Part shown: positions 48,081 through 56,898 of the stretch, piece after piece | Layout: each line of letters starts with the position of its first letter | Numbering within the stretch: position 1 is the first letter of the stretch | Assembly (NCBI GenBank): GCA_004193285.1 | Contig: SECP01000001.1 | Span: forward strand, 62,001-126,000 | Source: Myxococcales bacterium | GTDB lineage: Bacteria > Myxococcota_A > Polyangia > Polyangiales > Polyangiaceae | Reading direction: 5' to 3' | DNA length: 64,000 nt | Program-made: the position numbers and the translations under genes | Notes under the pieces: model-generated | The model's database searches: none | What the model was told of the DNA's origin: nothing | Seen by the model: only the letters and a program-made list of their open reading frames with translations

Positions 48081-48806
48081 ATGATCGACCTTCACTATTG
48101 GACGACGCCCAACGGCCACAAGATCACGATTTACCTGGAGGAGGTCGGGCTTCCGTACCGCATCCTGCCGGTGAATATCAGCAAGGGCGACCAGTTCAAG
48201 CCCGAGTTTTTGGCGATTGCTCCGAACAATCGGATCCCGGCCATCGTCGATCACGAGCCCTCGGGTGGTGGAGCACCGATTTCGCTGTTCGAGTCGGGCG
48301 CCATTCTCCTTTACCTCGCGGAAAAGACCGGCAAGCTCATCCCCCAGGACGAGCGGGGGCGGGCGGAGGCGCTGCAGTGGCTGTTTTGGCAGATGGCGGG
48401 GCTAGGGCCCATGGCAGGCCAGAACGGCCATTTCAATCACGCGGCTCCGGAGAAGATTCCGTATGCCATCAGCCGCTACGAGCGCGAGACAGCTCGGCTC
48501 TTCGCCGTGCTCGATAAGCGGCTGCAAGACCGCGACTTCGTGGCGGGGGGCGGACGCGGTGAGTACAGCATCGCCGATATCGCGAGCTATCCGTGGACGA
48601 AGAATTACGTGCGCCTCAACCAGAAGATCGAGGATTTTCCCAACCTTCAGCGCTGGCAGCGGGCCATCGCCGCGCGCGGCGCGACCGAGCGAGCGTACGC
48701 TCTGGTGGAGACGATTAACCCCTCGAAGGCGGCCGCTCCGCTCACTGAAGAAGAACGACAGCTCCTGTACGGGCAGGACGCGAGCACGGTGAAGCGCCGG
48801 AGCTGA
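48081..48806 (+). CDS. Glutathione S-transferase (YghU/YfcG-like)
   Basis: MIDLHYWTTPNGHKITIYLEEVGLPYRILPVNISKGDQFKPEFLAIAPNNRIPAIVD. Confidence 0.92.
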   Translation: MIDLHYWTTPNGHKITIYLEEVGLPYRILPVNISKGDQFKPEFLAIAPNNRIPAIVDHEPSGGGAPISLFESGAILLYLAEKTGKLIPQDERGRAEALQWLFWQMAGLGPMAGQNGHFNHAAPEKIPYAISRYERETARLFAVLDKRLQDRDFVAGGGRGEYSIADIASYPWTKNYVRLNQKIEDFPNLQRWQRAIAARGATERAYALVETINPSKAAAPLTEEERQLLYGQDASTVKRRS

Positions 48807-48844
48807 ACCCGGCGCAATCGGAAGCACGGCCGAGCCAGACGCGA

Positions 48845-49165
48845 TTACAGCGCCGCCGCGAGCTGGTTCGGCGTTTGGACCTCGGCCAAAAGCGCGCGAA
48901 ACCTGGACAACCCCACGCGCCGGGTGAGCACGCAGCGGCGCCCGTGAGCGCGCGCGTAACGCCGAGCGCCGATGACCGCCGAATGGCTGTTCACGTCCGT
49001 CACACAAATCACGATGTCCGAACGCTCGACGAGCGCCTCCAGCGAGCCAGAGCCGCGCCCGGCGGTGTTTCCGCCATGAAATTCGAAGGTGTGGCCCAAG
49101 CTGGCGGCCACCGCCGCAAACCGCTGCTCACCTCGTTCGACGCCGCCGACTATTCCAATGTGCAT
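48845..49165 (-). CDS. DUF2325-like small protein
   Basis: MHIGIVGGVERGEQRFAAVAASLGHTFEFHGGNTAGRGSGSLEALVERSDIVICVTDVNSHSA pattern. Confidence 0.7.
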   Translation of the reverse strand: MHIGIVGGVERGEQRFAAVAASLGHTFEFHGGNTAGRGSGSLEALVERSDIVICVTDVNSHSAVIGARRYARAHGRRCVLTRRVGLSRFRALLAEVQTPNQLAAAL

Positions 49166-49205
49166 GGTTCCGGTACCTCGGTGATCGCCGTTAATGTGTA
49201 CTGAC

Positions 49206-49223
49206 TGTCTAGTATAGGAGACT
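49206..49223. promoter_or_regulatory. Palindromic operator (site R) TGTCTAGTATAGGAGACT
   Basis: 5+8+5 box between divergent 49165 and 49260 starts. Confidence 0.83.
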
Positions 49224-49259
49224 GGGTCGGTCAAGGTGCCGCCGTGGTAGCTTGCTCTC

Positions 49260-50201
49260 GTGGCTGCCGATTCTGGCGGGAACAACTGGCAGCGTGGACG
49301 CCTAGACGAGGCCACCTTCCAGCTCCTGGCGAGGGACCTTTCGGGGCCTGAGCTTCAATCCGCGCTTCTAGGGGTGCTGCGGCAGCGCGCCGCGGACCGG
49401 GCGCCGCGCGAGGTGCTGGAGCAATTTCGCCGCGACCCATTTTCTGCGTCGGGCCTCGTTGATCAACGCACCAGCGTGGCCATCGACCACGAGCTACTGG
49501 CGGCGGCGAGCGAGTTCGAAGCTGTCGAGCTTTCACCGCTCGCTCCGCTGGGCACCACTTCCTCGGTAGCCCTCACGGATCAGAACCGCGTCGTTTCCGC
49601 GCTTCGCTCCACGGAGGTGGTGTCGGACCCTACCAATGTGCTCGCGCTGCAAAGCGCGCTGCGGTTGCGGGCAGCGCCGGGGCAAGCCGTTCACTACGCC
49701 ACGTCGCACCGGGTGGTGCGCGCGCAGCCGGTGCGGAGCTCGCCTCATCATTCGCAGCACTTTCGGCTGTTCGTCCTGACTAGCGCGGGCCGAGAGCAGA
49801 AAGATCACGGCTTCACGCTGCAGGCGCTTCGCCAGCAGGTGGGCGCCGTATTAGCGGGGCTGAACCGCCTCGAGCGCGCGGGGTACGCGTTCGGCGCGCG
49901 CCGTATCGAGGTGCTGACGACTCCCGAGCGCGCGTCCCTCGGAGATCGCCTGGCGGCTGCTTCCGGGCTGCCGTCGCGGCGCTCGCCCTTGGATCATGCG
50001 TACTACTCGGGAGGGCTACGCTACAAAATCTGGCTGACGACGGCCCAGGGTGTGGAGCTCCCCGTCGTCGATGGCGGGGCATTCGACTGGGTCGCCAAGC
50101 TCACCTCGAACCGTCGCACCGTGTTCGTCGCCACCGGACTCGGTTCGCAGCTCCTTCCGTTGCTGTTCCGCCCGACTACAGTGCCCTCAGGCGGCATCTA
50201 G
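49260..50201 (+). CDS. Conserved hypothetical protein, possible class II aminoacyl-tRNA synthetase/HisZ-like paralogue
   Basis: FEAVELSPLAPLGTTSSVALTDQNRVVSALRSTEVVSDPTNVLAL...; 1 Met and no Cys in 313 aa; fold assignment is inference. Confidence 0.45.
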   Translation: MAADSGGNNWQRGRLDEATFQLLARDLSGPELQSALLGVLRQRAADRAPREVLEQFRRDPFSASGLVDQRTSVAIDHELLAAASEFEAVELSPLAPLGTTSSVALTDQNRVVSALRSTEVVSDPTNVLALQSALRLRAAPGQAVHYATSHRVVRAQPVRSSPHHSQHFRLFVLTSAGREQKDHGFTLQALRQQVGAVLAGLNRLERAGYAFGARRIEVLTTPERASLGDRLAAASGLPSRRSPLDHAYYSGGLRYKIWLTTAQGVELPVVDGGAFDWVAKLTSNRRTVFVATGLGSQLLPLLFRPTTVPSGGI

Positions 50202-51134
50202 CCGAGGCAGGGGCGCCAACGCGTCCACCTCGCCGAGCTCCGCCGCGGTCAAGCGCCACGAGCTTGCCTGAACGTTGGCGCGCACTTGTTCGGGACTGGT
50301 CGCGCCCGCGATCACGGAAGCCACCGTCGGGTTGGCGACGAGCCAGGAAAAAGCGAGCTCGAGCAAGGTGTGACGACGGGCCTCTGCAAAATCGGCCAGT
50401 GCGGCTACCACCTTCAGGTTGCGCGGAGTCAGAAAGCGGTTGCCCAGGTTGAAGTCCGGGTTGAGCAGCCGGCCGTCCTTGGGATACGCGCCGGGACGGT
50501 ACTTTCCGCTCAGCAGACCACTCGCGAGAGGGAAGTAGGGCAAGAGCGCCACTCGGTGCTGCGCGAGCTCCGCCAGCACACCTCGCTCGGGGCCGCGCTC
50601 CAGCAAGCTGTATTCGTTCTGCACGCTCACGAAGCGCGCGTGGCCCGGCGCGACCAGGCGAGCTGCCTCACGAACCTGGTCCGCGCTGAAATTCGAGCTG
50701 CCAATCTCCCGCACCTTACCCTGACGCACGAGGTCATTCAGCGCGTCGAGGGTCTCCGCGATGGGCACGGAAGGATCGGGCCGGTGCAGTTGGTACAAAT
50801 CTACGTAGTCCGTACCGAGCCGGCGGAGGCTCTCCTCCAGCGCCCGGCGCAGGTAGGCGGGGGAGGCACCGCCCGGACGTTGCTCGTCGAGCTTGATGCC
50901 GAACTTCGTCGCGATGAGCACGTCTTTGCGGCGTGCGCCGAGGGCCTTCCCCAGCAACTCCTCACTGCGGGTACCCCCGTACACATCCGCCGTATCGAAG
51001 AAGTTGATGCCCGCGTCCAGCGCCGCCTCGACGACCGCGGTCGTGCCCGCTTGATCCAGGCGCTTGCCGAAATTGTTGCAGCCGAGGCCGACGATGGTGA
51101 CCTGAAGCGTGCCGAGCGGACGAGTCTCGAGCAT
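50187..51134 (-). CDS. Aldo/keto reductase
   Basis: MLETRPLGTLQVTIVGLGCNNFGKRLD; DYVDLYQLHRPD. Confidence 0.95.
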   Translation of the reverse strand: MLETRPLGTLQVTIVGLGCNNFGKRLDQAGTTAVVEAALDAGINFFDTADVYGGTRSEELLGKALGARRKDVLIATKFGIKLDEQRPGGASPAYLRRALEESLRRLGTDYVDLYQLHRPDPSVPIAETLDALNDLVRQGKVREIGSSNFSADQVREAARLVAPGHARFVSVQNEYSLLERGPERGVLAELAQHRVALLPYFPLASGLLSGKYRPGAYPKDGRLLNPDFNLGNRFLTPRNLKVVAALADFAEARRHTLLELAFSWLVANPTVASVIAGATSPEQVRANVQASSWRLTAAELGEVDALAPLPRLDAA

Positions 51135-51167
51135 GGATGAGCCTTTCGCAATTGTTGGGAAGACGGC

Positions 51168-51185
51168 TGTCTAGTATACGAGATC
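51168..51185. promoter_or_regulatory. Palindromic operator (site S) TGTCTAGTATACGAGATC
   Basis: 5+8+5 box with weakened right arm between divergent AKR and dienelactone hydrolase. Confidence 0.65.
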
Positions 51186-51186
51186 G

Positions 51187-51951
51187 ATGACGCGCAACCT
51201 CATCACGATAAAAACCAGAGACGGCGAATCGCAGACGTCGGTGTTCCGGCCGGACGTGGGACAAGGCCCGTGGCCCGCCGTGCTCGTGTACCAGGATGGG
51301 CGGGGGGTCCGCCAAGCCTTGTTCGAGCTCGGGCAGCGCATCGCGAGCGCAGGCTACTTCGTGATCTTGCCGGACCTGTTCTACCGGGCCGGGCCATTCA
51401 CTCCACCGGACCCGGTGGCCTTCGCGCAAGACGCGGAGCTTCGCAAGCAGTGGCAAGCCAAGTACATGGCGACCGCCACCAAAGCCAACGTCCGCTCCGA
51501 CACCGAGGCTTTCTTGGCCTACCTCGCCGGCGAGCGGGACGTGAGCTCGCTTTCCATCGGAACGACCGGCTACTGCATGGGAGGCGGTCTCTCCCTATCC
51601 GCGGCCGGAAACTTCCCGGAGCGCGTGATCGCTGCCGCCTCGTACCATGGCGGGAACCTTGCCACTGACGATCCGGAAAGCCCACACTTGCTCGCTTCGA
51701 AAATCAAGGCCCAAGTGTATGTCGCCGGCGCGGTCGAAGACGCCTCCTTCCCTGATTCACAGAAGCGTCTGCTCACGGACACGCTCACCGCCGCCAAGGT
51801 GGACCACGTGGTAGAGACGTACGAGGGCGCCAAGCACGGCTGGGTGCCGACCGACTCGGTCGTGTACGACCGCGCCGCGTCGGACAAGCACTACCAGACG
51901 CTGCTCGCGCTCTTCGAGCGAACGTTGAAGAACGCGCCGAAGAAGAGCTAA
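51187..51951 (+). CDS. Dienelactone hydrolase family protein
   Basis: VLVYQDGRGVRQALFELGQRIASAGYFVILPDLFYR, TGYCMGGG nucleophile Cys motif. Confidence 0.92.
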   Translation: MTRNLITIKTRDGESQTSVFRPDVGQGPWPAVLVYQDGRGVRQALFELGQRIASAGYFVILPDLFYRAGPFTPPDPVAFAQDAELRKQWQAKYMATATKANVRSDTEAFLAYLAGERDVSSLSIGTTGYCMGGGLSLSAAGNFPERVIAAASYHGGNLATDDPESPHLLASKIKAQVYVAGAVEDASFPDSQKRLLTDTLTAAKVDHVVETYEGAKHGWVPTDSVVYDRAASDKHYQTLLALFERTLKNAPKKS

Positions 51952-52325
51952 ACAGCGCTCAGCGGCGCCTGCAGCAGCTCGAGTCGATTGCCGAACGGGT
52001 CCTCTGCGAAATACCGCAGAGGGCCCTCGAGCGGCGCGTCGTCCTCTTTCACGGGGACGCCGGCGGCGCGCAGCCGCTTGACGAGCGCCTCCAGGTCGTC
52101 GATGCGAAACCCAGGGTGAGCCTTCTTTGCGGGGCGAAACTCTTGCTCGACGCCGAGGTGCACCTTCACGATGCCGAGCTCGAACCAGCAGCCGCCGCGC
52201 GCAGCCAGAACGGGTGGCTTTGGCACCTCCGGGAGGCCAAGCAAGCCGGAATAGAAGTCACGGGCCGCCTGCTCTTGACCTGCTGGCATCGCCAGTTGCA
52301 CATGGTCCAGCGCGACGATGGTCAT
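51948..52325 (-). CDS. VOC/glyoxalase family protein
   Basis: MTIVALDHVQLAMPAGQEQAARDFYSGLLGLPEV; DPFGNRLELLQ. Confidence 0.92.
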   Translation of the reverse strand: MTIVALDHVQLAMPAGQEQAARDFYSGLLGLPEVPKPPVLAARGGCWFELGIVKVHLGVEQEFRPAKKAHPGFRIDDLEALVKRLRAAGVPVKEDDAPLEGPLRYFAEDPFGNRLELLQAPLSAV

Positions 52326-52326
52326 G

Positions 52327-53814
52327 TCAGCCTCCCAAGCTGAGCGGTGTTTTTTCCGGCTCGGCAGTGACGCACAAGGCGCCGTCCGCGGGCGGCGCTT
52401 CTGTCCCTTGCACGCGCACGGACCGTTCGCGGCCGAGCGCCGCGGCGCCGGGCACGCGGAAGGTCTTCACGTCCAAGCGCTTGATCGGCTGGGTTTTCGG
52501 CCGCGTGAGCTGGGGCACCCAGTCGTAGGGCGCGCGGTACGCGCGGTAAACGAGGTTGAGGTTCAGCGGACCCTTGCGCCAGTAAGGACTGATGTACTCC
52601 CACACGATCTCGTGGGACGGAGTCACCTCGAAGATGCGTCCATCCGAGCCCTCCGTGATGAGGGTGTTGCCGTTCGGCAGGCGCTGCGCGCTGCTGATGA
52701 ATGGACTGTAGAAGCGGGCGGCGTCCAGCGGGACGACGAAGCCCGCTTCCTTCGGGGTGTATTGCCATTTGACCTCGAGCGTGATCGGATCGATCTCGAG
52801 CACGCGCGAATAGTCGCGCTGCGCCACCTTCAAGCCGGTGGGAGCGGTGGGGGTCGGCGTGCCGTAGCCGGCCCAACCGCCGTTGTCGAAGACGAGCAGG
52901 TTGCCGGCGCCGGGTAGGCCTTGCGGGATGAGGTGTGCGTGGTGCTGACCGATGATCCAGCCTAGTTTCTTTTCCGCGTCGGTTCCGTCGTAGCGCGGCC
53001 CCAACTTCCACACGATCTTGCCGCTCTTCTTGTCGACGATGGCGATGATGTTCGCCTCCCGAGCGTCCCAAATGACGTTGTCGGGGTGGAATCGTTGATC
53101 GCCGCCGTCGTAGAAGCGGTTGGGCCCCAGCGTAGAGAGCGAGTTGATGTGCAGCCAGTCCCCCACGCCTCCGCTCGAGGGACCTCCCAGCGCGCCGGCG
53201 CCGGGGGCGCGGACATTGGGGTCCAATCGTAGGGACGTCTTGGCGGCTTCGTCGAACCCGAGCTCTTCGAAGTGCTCGTGGGGATGCCAGTCCCACACGA
53301 TATTGCCCTTCCAATCCACCTCCACGATGCGGTCGTCGAGCAGCGGCTTGTCCGAGATGCGCTCGTTCCGCACGTTCTCGTGCGCCAAGATGAGCGTGCG
53401 CCCTCCGTCCACGCGCGGCGTGAGGTCCGGCGCGTAGTAGCCGACCGGGCTACCCTCGCGCTGAAAATCATGATGCTGGCGTGCGTACCAACGTGGAGCT
53501 TCGCCCGGGTCCGATAGGTGCTCGAGCCGGTCGAAGCGCCATACCACGTTGCCGTCGAAGTCCACCTGCACCAAGTCCAGCTGGTCTTGAGCGCCGTGGA
53601 CGGGCTTGCGCTCCGCGCTGCTGCCGAAGACCTGACCTCCGGGCAACAGCTTGTTGGGAAAGCCTTGCAGCCCCTCCCACAGCTGCACTTCACGCCCGTT
53701 CATGTCGATGAGCAGCGCGCCTATGCCGGGAGCTTGAAAGAGCGTAAAGCCGCTCCACGCGCGCTCCGGATCGTAGACCGTCACGCCGGTCGGATACACC
53801 GTGGGGTAACCCAT
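52327..53814 (-). CDS. Arylsulfotransferase (ASST)-like protein, no signal peptide seen
   Basis: LLPGGQVFGSS, HHDFQREGSPVGYYAP, VDWKGNIVWDWHPHEHFEELG, LGPNRFYDGGDQRFHPDNVIWDAREAN repeats typical of ASST propellers. Confidence 0.82.
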   Translation of the reverse strand: MGYPTVYPTGVTVYDPERAWSGFTLFQAPGIGALLIDMNGREVQLWEGLQGFPNKLLPGGQVFGSSAERKPVHGAQDQLDLVQVDFDGNVVWRFDRLEHLSDPGEAPRWYARQHHDFQREGSPVGYYAPDLTPRVDGGRTLILAHENVRNERISDKPLLDDRIVEVDWKGNIVWDWHPHEHFEELGFDEAAKTSLRLDPNVRAPGAGALGGPSSGGVGDWLHINSLSTLGPNRFYDGGDQRFHPDNVIWDAREANIIAIVDKKSGKIVWKLGPRYDGTDAEKKLGWIIGQHHAHLIPQGLPGAGNLLVFDNGGWAGYGTPTPTAPTGLKVAQRDYSRVLEIDPITLEVKWQYTPKEAGFVVPLDAARFYSPFISSAQRLPNGNTLITEGSDGRIFEVTPSHEIVWEYISPYWRKGPLNLNLVYRAYRAPYDWVPQLTRPKTQPIKRLDVKTFRVPGAAALGRERSVRVQGTEAPPADGALCVTAEPEKTPLSLGG

Positions 53815-53815
53815 T

Positions 53816-53833
53816 TGTCTACTTTAATGGACC
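53816..53833. promoter_or_regulatory. Palindromic operator (site T) TGTCTACTTTAATGGACC
   Basis: 5+8+5 box ending 1 nt upstream of the ASST-like ATG (minus strand). Confidence 0.75.
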
Positions 53834-53883
53834 GATGGGGTCGTGGCAAGGGAGCGTGCCGAGCGCTCCCTCTGCACGCCGCA

Positions 53884-54966
53884 TCAGTTCACCGGTCGGT
53901 CCGGCCAGTAGCCGACCAGGTTCTCCTCGCGTAGGACCTGTTCGAGCAAGGTGGGGTCGAACCAGCTATCGATGTCGAACTCTTTACGGATGAGGCCGAA
54001 CTTGAGCGCGTCCTTCACGCTCGTTCGGTAGCGCGCGCGGAGGTAGCCGTCGATGCGTGGGCTCACCTTCACCTTGAAGGGGTCGCCGGCCCAGTCCGAC
54101 TTGAAGCTCGCGAAAGGGATGCCGGACTTGGTGAACAGGTTGAACACCTCGGTCGGGTTCGTCTCCTGTTCCGTGACCCACTTGGCAGCGCGGACGTAGG
54201 TGCGGAGCACGCGCTTCACGACGGACGGGTACTTGTTCAAGAACGGCTCTGCCACTACGAGGGTGCTGTTGCACGTGTAGCGCGGGTCTCCTTTCGTCGA
54301 ATAAATGAGCCGCACGGCGCCACGCTCCTTCAGGGCGAGAAGCTCGTTACCGCCGATGGCGGCGTCAACGTCCTTCGTCGTGAGTGCGGCGAGGGTGGAC
54401 ACCGCGTCCATGTTGATGGTGCGGAGGTCTTTCTCGGACAGTCCTTGCGCGGACAGGATTCGGCTCGCCGAAAGATGGAGGCAGGTGCCCTTGAAGACGG
54501 CGAGCTTTTTACCGATCAGGTCTTTGAAGTTTTGAATCGACGAATCCGCCGGGACCGCGATGTACAGGTTGGTCAGGCCCGCGGCCGCGAGCACTTTGGT
54601 CTTCACGCCGCTGGAGCGGGCGATGATCGACGGTAGATCGCCGAGCAGGCTGATGTCGGCCAGGTCGTTGGCGAATTGCTCGTTAACGGCCGGTCCGGCG
54701 CCACGCGCGAACGTCCACTGCACCTTGATGCCATCCTTCTTGAACTCGTCCTCTAACTGCCCCTTGATGTGCAGCAGTGACCAGGCGCCGTAGGCGACCA
54801 CGGGGCGTCCGCCGATACCCACCCCCGGGTTGGCGATGCGAATGACGGCAGGCTTGTCCTCGGCTCGCGCCGAAGGAGCGAGGGCCAGCAAGCAAAGGGC
54901 GGCCAGCACGACTTTCACGACGTGACGCAAGCGGCCCACGCGCGGCGACGACTGTTCGGTTTCCAA
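53884..54966 (-). CDS. ABC transporter substrate-binding protein (sulfonate/taurine/NMT1 type)
   Basis: Signal peptide (VLAALCLLALAPSARA) and SBP core; paralogue of the partial gene at 1..373. Confidence 0.87.
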   Translation of the reverse strand: METEQSSPRVGRLRHVVKVVLAALCLLALAPSARAEDKPAVIRIANPGVGIGGRPVVAYGAWSLLHIKGQLEDEFKKDGIKVQWTFARGAGPAVNEQFANDLADISLLGDLPSIIARSSGVKTKVLAAAGLTNLYIAVPADSSIQNFKDLIGKKLAVFKGTCLHLSASRILSAQGLSEKDLRTINMDAVSTLAALTTKDVDAAIGGNELLALKERGAVRLIYSTKGDPRYTCNSTLVVAEPFLNKYPSVVKRVLRTYVRAAKWVTEQETNPTEVFNLFTKSGIPFASFKSDWAGDPFKVKVSPRIDGYLRARYRTSVKDALKFGLIRKEFDIDSWFDPTLLEQVLREENLVGYWPDRPVN

Positions 54967-55045
54967 AGCTCATCTACTCCTCGAGCCCTGAAAAGAGCCG
55001 GGCTCGGTCAGCTCTGAAAGCGACTGTATCTAGATTCGATACTTA

Positions 55046-55063
55046 CGTCTATTAAAAGAGACG
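55046..55063. promoter_or_regulatory. Palindromic operator (site U) CGTCTATTAAAAGAGACG
   Basis: Perfect arms (ACGTCT...AGACGT) upstream of 53884..54966. Confidence 0.86.
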
Positions 55064-55084
55064 TGCCGCCGACGCGGTCGACGC

Positions 55085-56078
55085 TCAGGGCGGGAGCAAG
55101 GTGGAGTACTGCGCCGGCGTGAGGAACCCCGGCTTCACGTCGACCTTCTTGGGCAGGAACTTCAGCGAATAGTAGAGGTCGGCCACTGCTTGCTGCTTGC
55201 CGATGATTTCCGGAGTGATCGAGAAGACACCGAACGTGTACTTTTGATGCATCTCGAGCAGTGTCGGCACGTCGATCAACAACTCCGAGGTGAGCAGCTC
55301 CGCCATCTCCTTCGGGTGCGACTCCGACCAGCTCTCCGCCTTCTTGAGCTCGGCGAAGAACACCTTCAGGATGTCGCCGCCTTCTTCGTAAAACTTGCGA
55401 TGCGTGGTGTAGAAGTCGCCGCTGTCGCGCAGGCCCTCGCCGTCGAACAAGACCTTGGCGATGCCGCTCTTCACGGCCCGGGTGCCGAAAGGCTCCCAGA
55501 TCAGCCAGGCGTCGACCTTACGCTCGCTGAAGGCGGCCTGGGCGTCCGGCGGGGGAAGGTAGACGGGCTGCACGTCACCAAAGGCGAGCCCCTCCCGCGC
55601 GAGCGCCTTCATGAGCAAGTAGTGACCGATCGAAGCCTTTTGGAAGGTGACGCGCTTGCCTCTGAGATCGGCCACCTTCCGAATATCCGAGTCCGGAGCG
55701 ACGAGGCACGACACGGCCTTCCCGCTCGGCGCGCGATGGGCCAGGTAGACGACGGGGCCATCCGCCGCTTGCGCGAAAGCCGGGGGCGACTCCGCGGTCA
55801 GCGCGAGGTCCAGCTCACCCGCATTCACGGCTTCCATCTGTTGGGGACCCGCCGCGAACTCCAGCCAGCGCACCTCTACTCCGAGCGGTTTGAGCGCCGC
55901 CTCCAGGGCCCGCTGCTTTTCGACCACGGCCAAGGCCGTGAGCTGCTTGGAGCGAACGACGCGGAAGACCTTGGGCGCGGCGGTAGCCGGCGCTCCCGAC
56001 GAGCTGCCTTTCGAGCAACCCAGCAAGGTGACGGCTAGGAGCAAGCACCAAAGGACCTGCAGCGGCCGAGCGAGACTC
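55085..56078 (-). CDS. SsuA-like substrate-binding lipoprotein
   Basis: LLGCSKGSSSG lipobox, SBP core with ADLRGKRVTFQKASIGHYLLMKAL; start within ORF 55085..56452 approximate. Confidence 0.85.
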
Positions 56079-56841
56079 ACTCCTGCGCCGCCGGCTTCCA
56101 CGACGTGAACCGGGCCTCGACGTGCTGCAGCAGCTCGTTGAAGAGCAAGCCGATTCCGGTGATGGTGATGATGCCCAGATACATGTGTGGGATCTGGAAG
56201 TTGTACTGCGAATAGATGATGAGGTAGCCGAGGCCCGCCTTGGCCCCGATCATCTCGGCCGCGACGAGCACGACGAGCGACGTGGCGCCGGCCAGACGTA
56301 TCCCCACGAAGATCGTCGGCACGGCGGCCGGAAGGATGACCTTGCGAAATAGCTGGAATGGCGAGAGGCCCATCGTGCGACCGAACTTGATGAGCAGCGG
56401 GTCCACGTTGCGGACGCCGCTCAGCGTGTTGAGCAAGATTGGCCAAGAGCACGCGTAGACGATGAGCGAGACCTTGGAAGCCTCGCCGATGCCCAGCAGC
56501 AGAATGAAGACCGGCAAGAGCGCCAAAGAGGCGGTATTGCGGAGCGCCTCCAGCAGTGGGCTAACCGTACGCTCGAAGCCCTTGTACCAGCCCATGAGCA
56601 GGCCAAGGGGAATCCCGGAGGCGATTGCGAGCCCGAAGCCCAGCAGCGAGCGCGAAAGGCTCGCCCGCACGTGGCTCAGCAGCTCGCCGGACAGAAGGAG
56701 CTGCCAGCCCGTGGCGAGCACCTCGGATAGAGGAGGCAAGAAGGCCGGCTCCACGAGGTGAAGTCGCGGCAAGACTTCCCAAACCGCGAGGAGCGTGATG
56801 ATGGCGATGGAGCGCGCAAAGGCGCGCCGCACGACCCCCAC
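56077..56841 (-). CDS. ABC transporter permease (SsuC-like)
   Basis: GLAIASGIPLGLLMGWYKGFERTVSPLLEALRNT and EAA-like loop. Confidence 0.92.
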   Translation of the reverse strand: MGVVRRAFARSIAIITLLAVWEVLPRLHLVEPAFLPPLSEVLATGWQLLLSGELLSHVRASLSRSLLGFGLAIASGIPLGLLMGWYKGFERTVSPLLEALRNTASLALLPVFILLLGIGEASKVSLIVYACSWPILLNTLSGVRNVDPLLIKFGRTMGLSPFQLFRKVILPAAVPTIFVGIRLAGATSLVVLVAAEMIGAKAGLGYLIIYSQYNFQIPHMYLGIITITGIGLLFNELLQHVEARFTSWKPAAQE

Positions 56842-56898
56842 GATGGAATCTAGGTACCGCGTCGACTCGTGGGAAGACAGCGGCAGGATTGTTCGATG

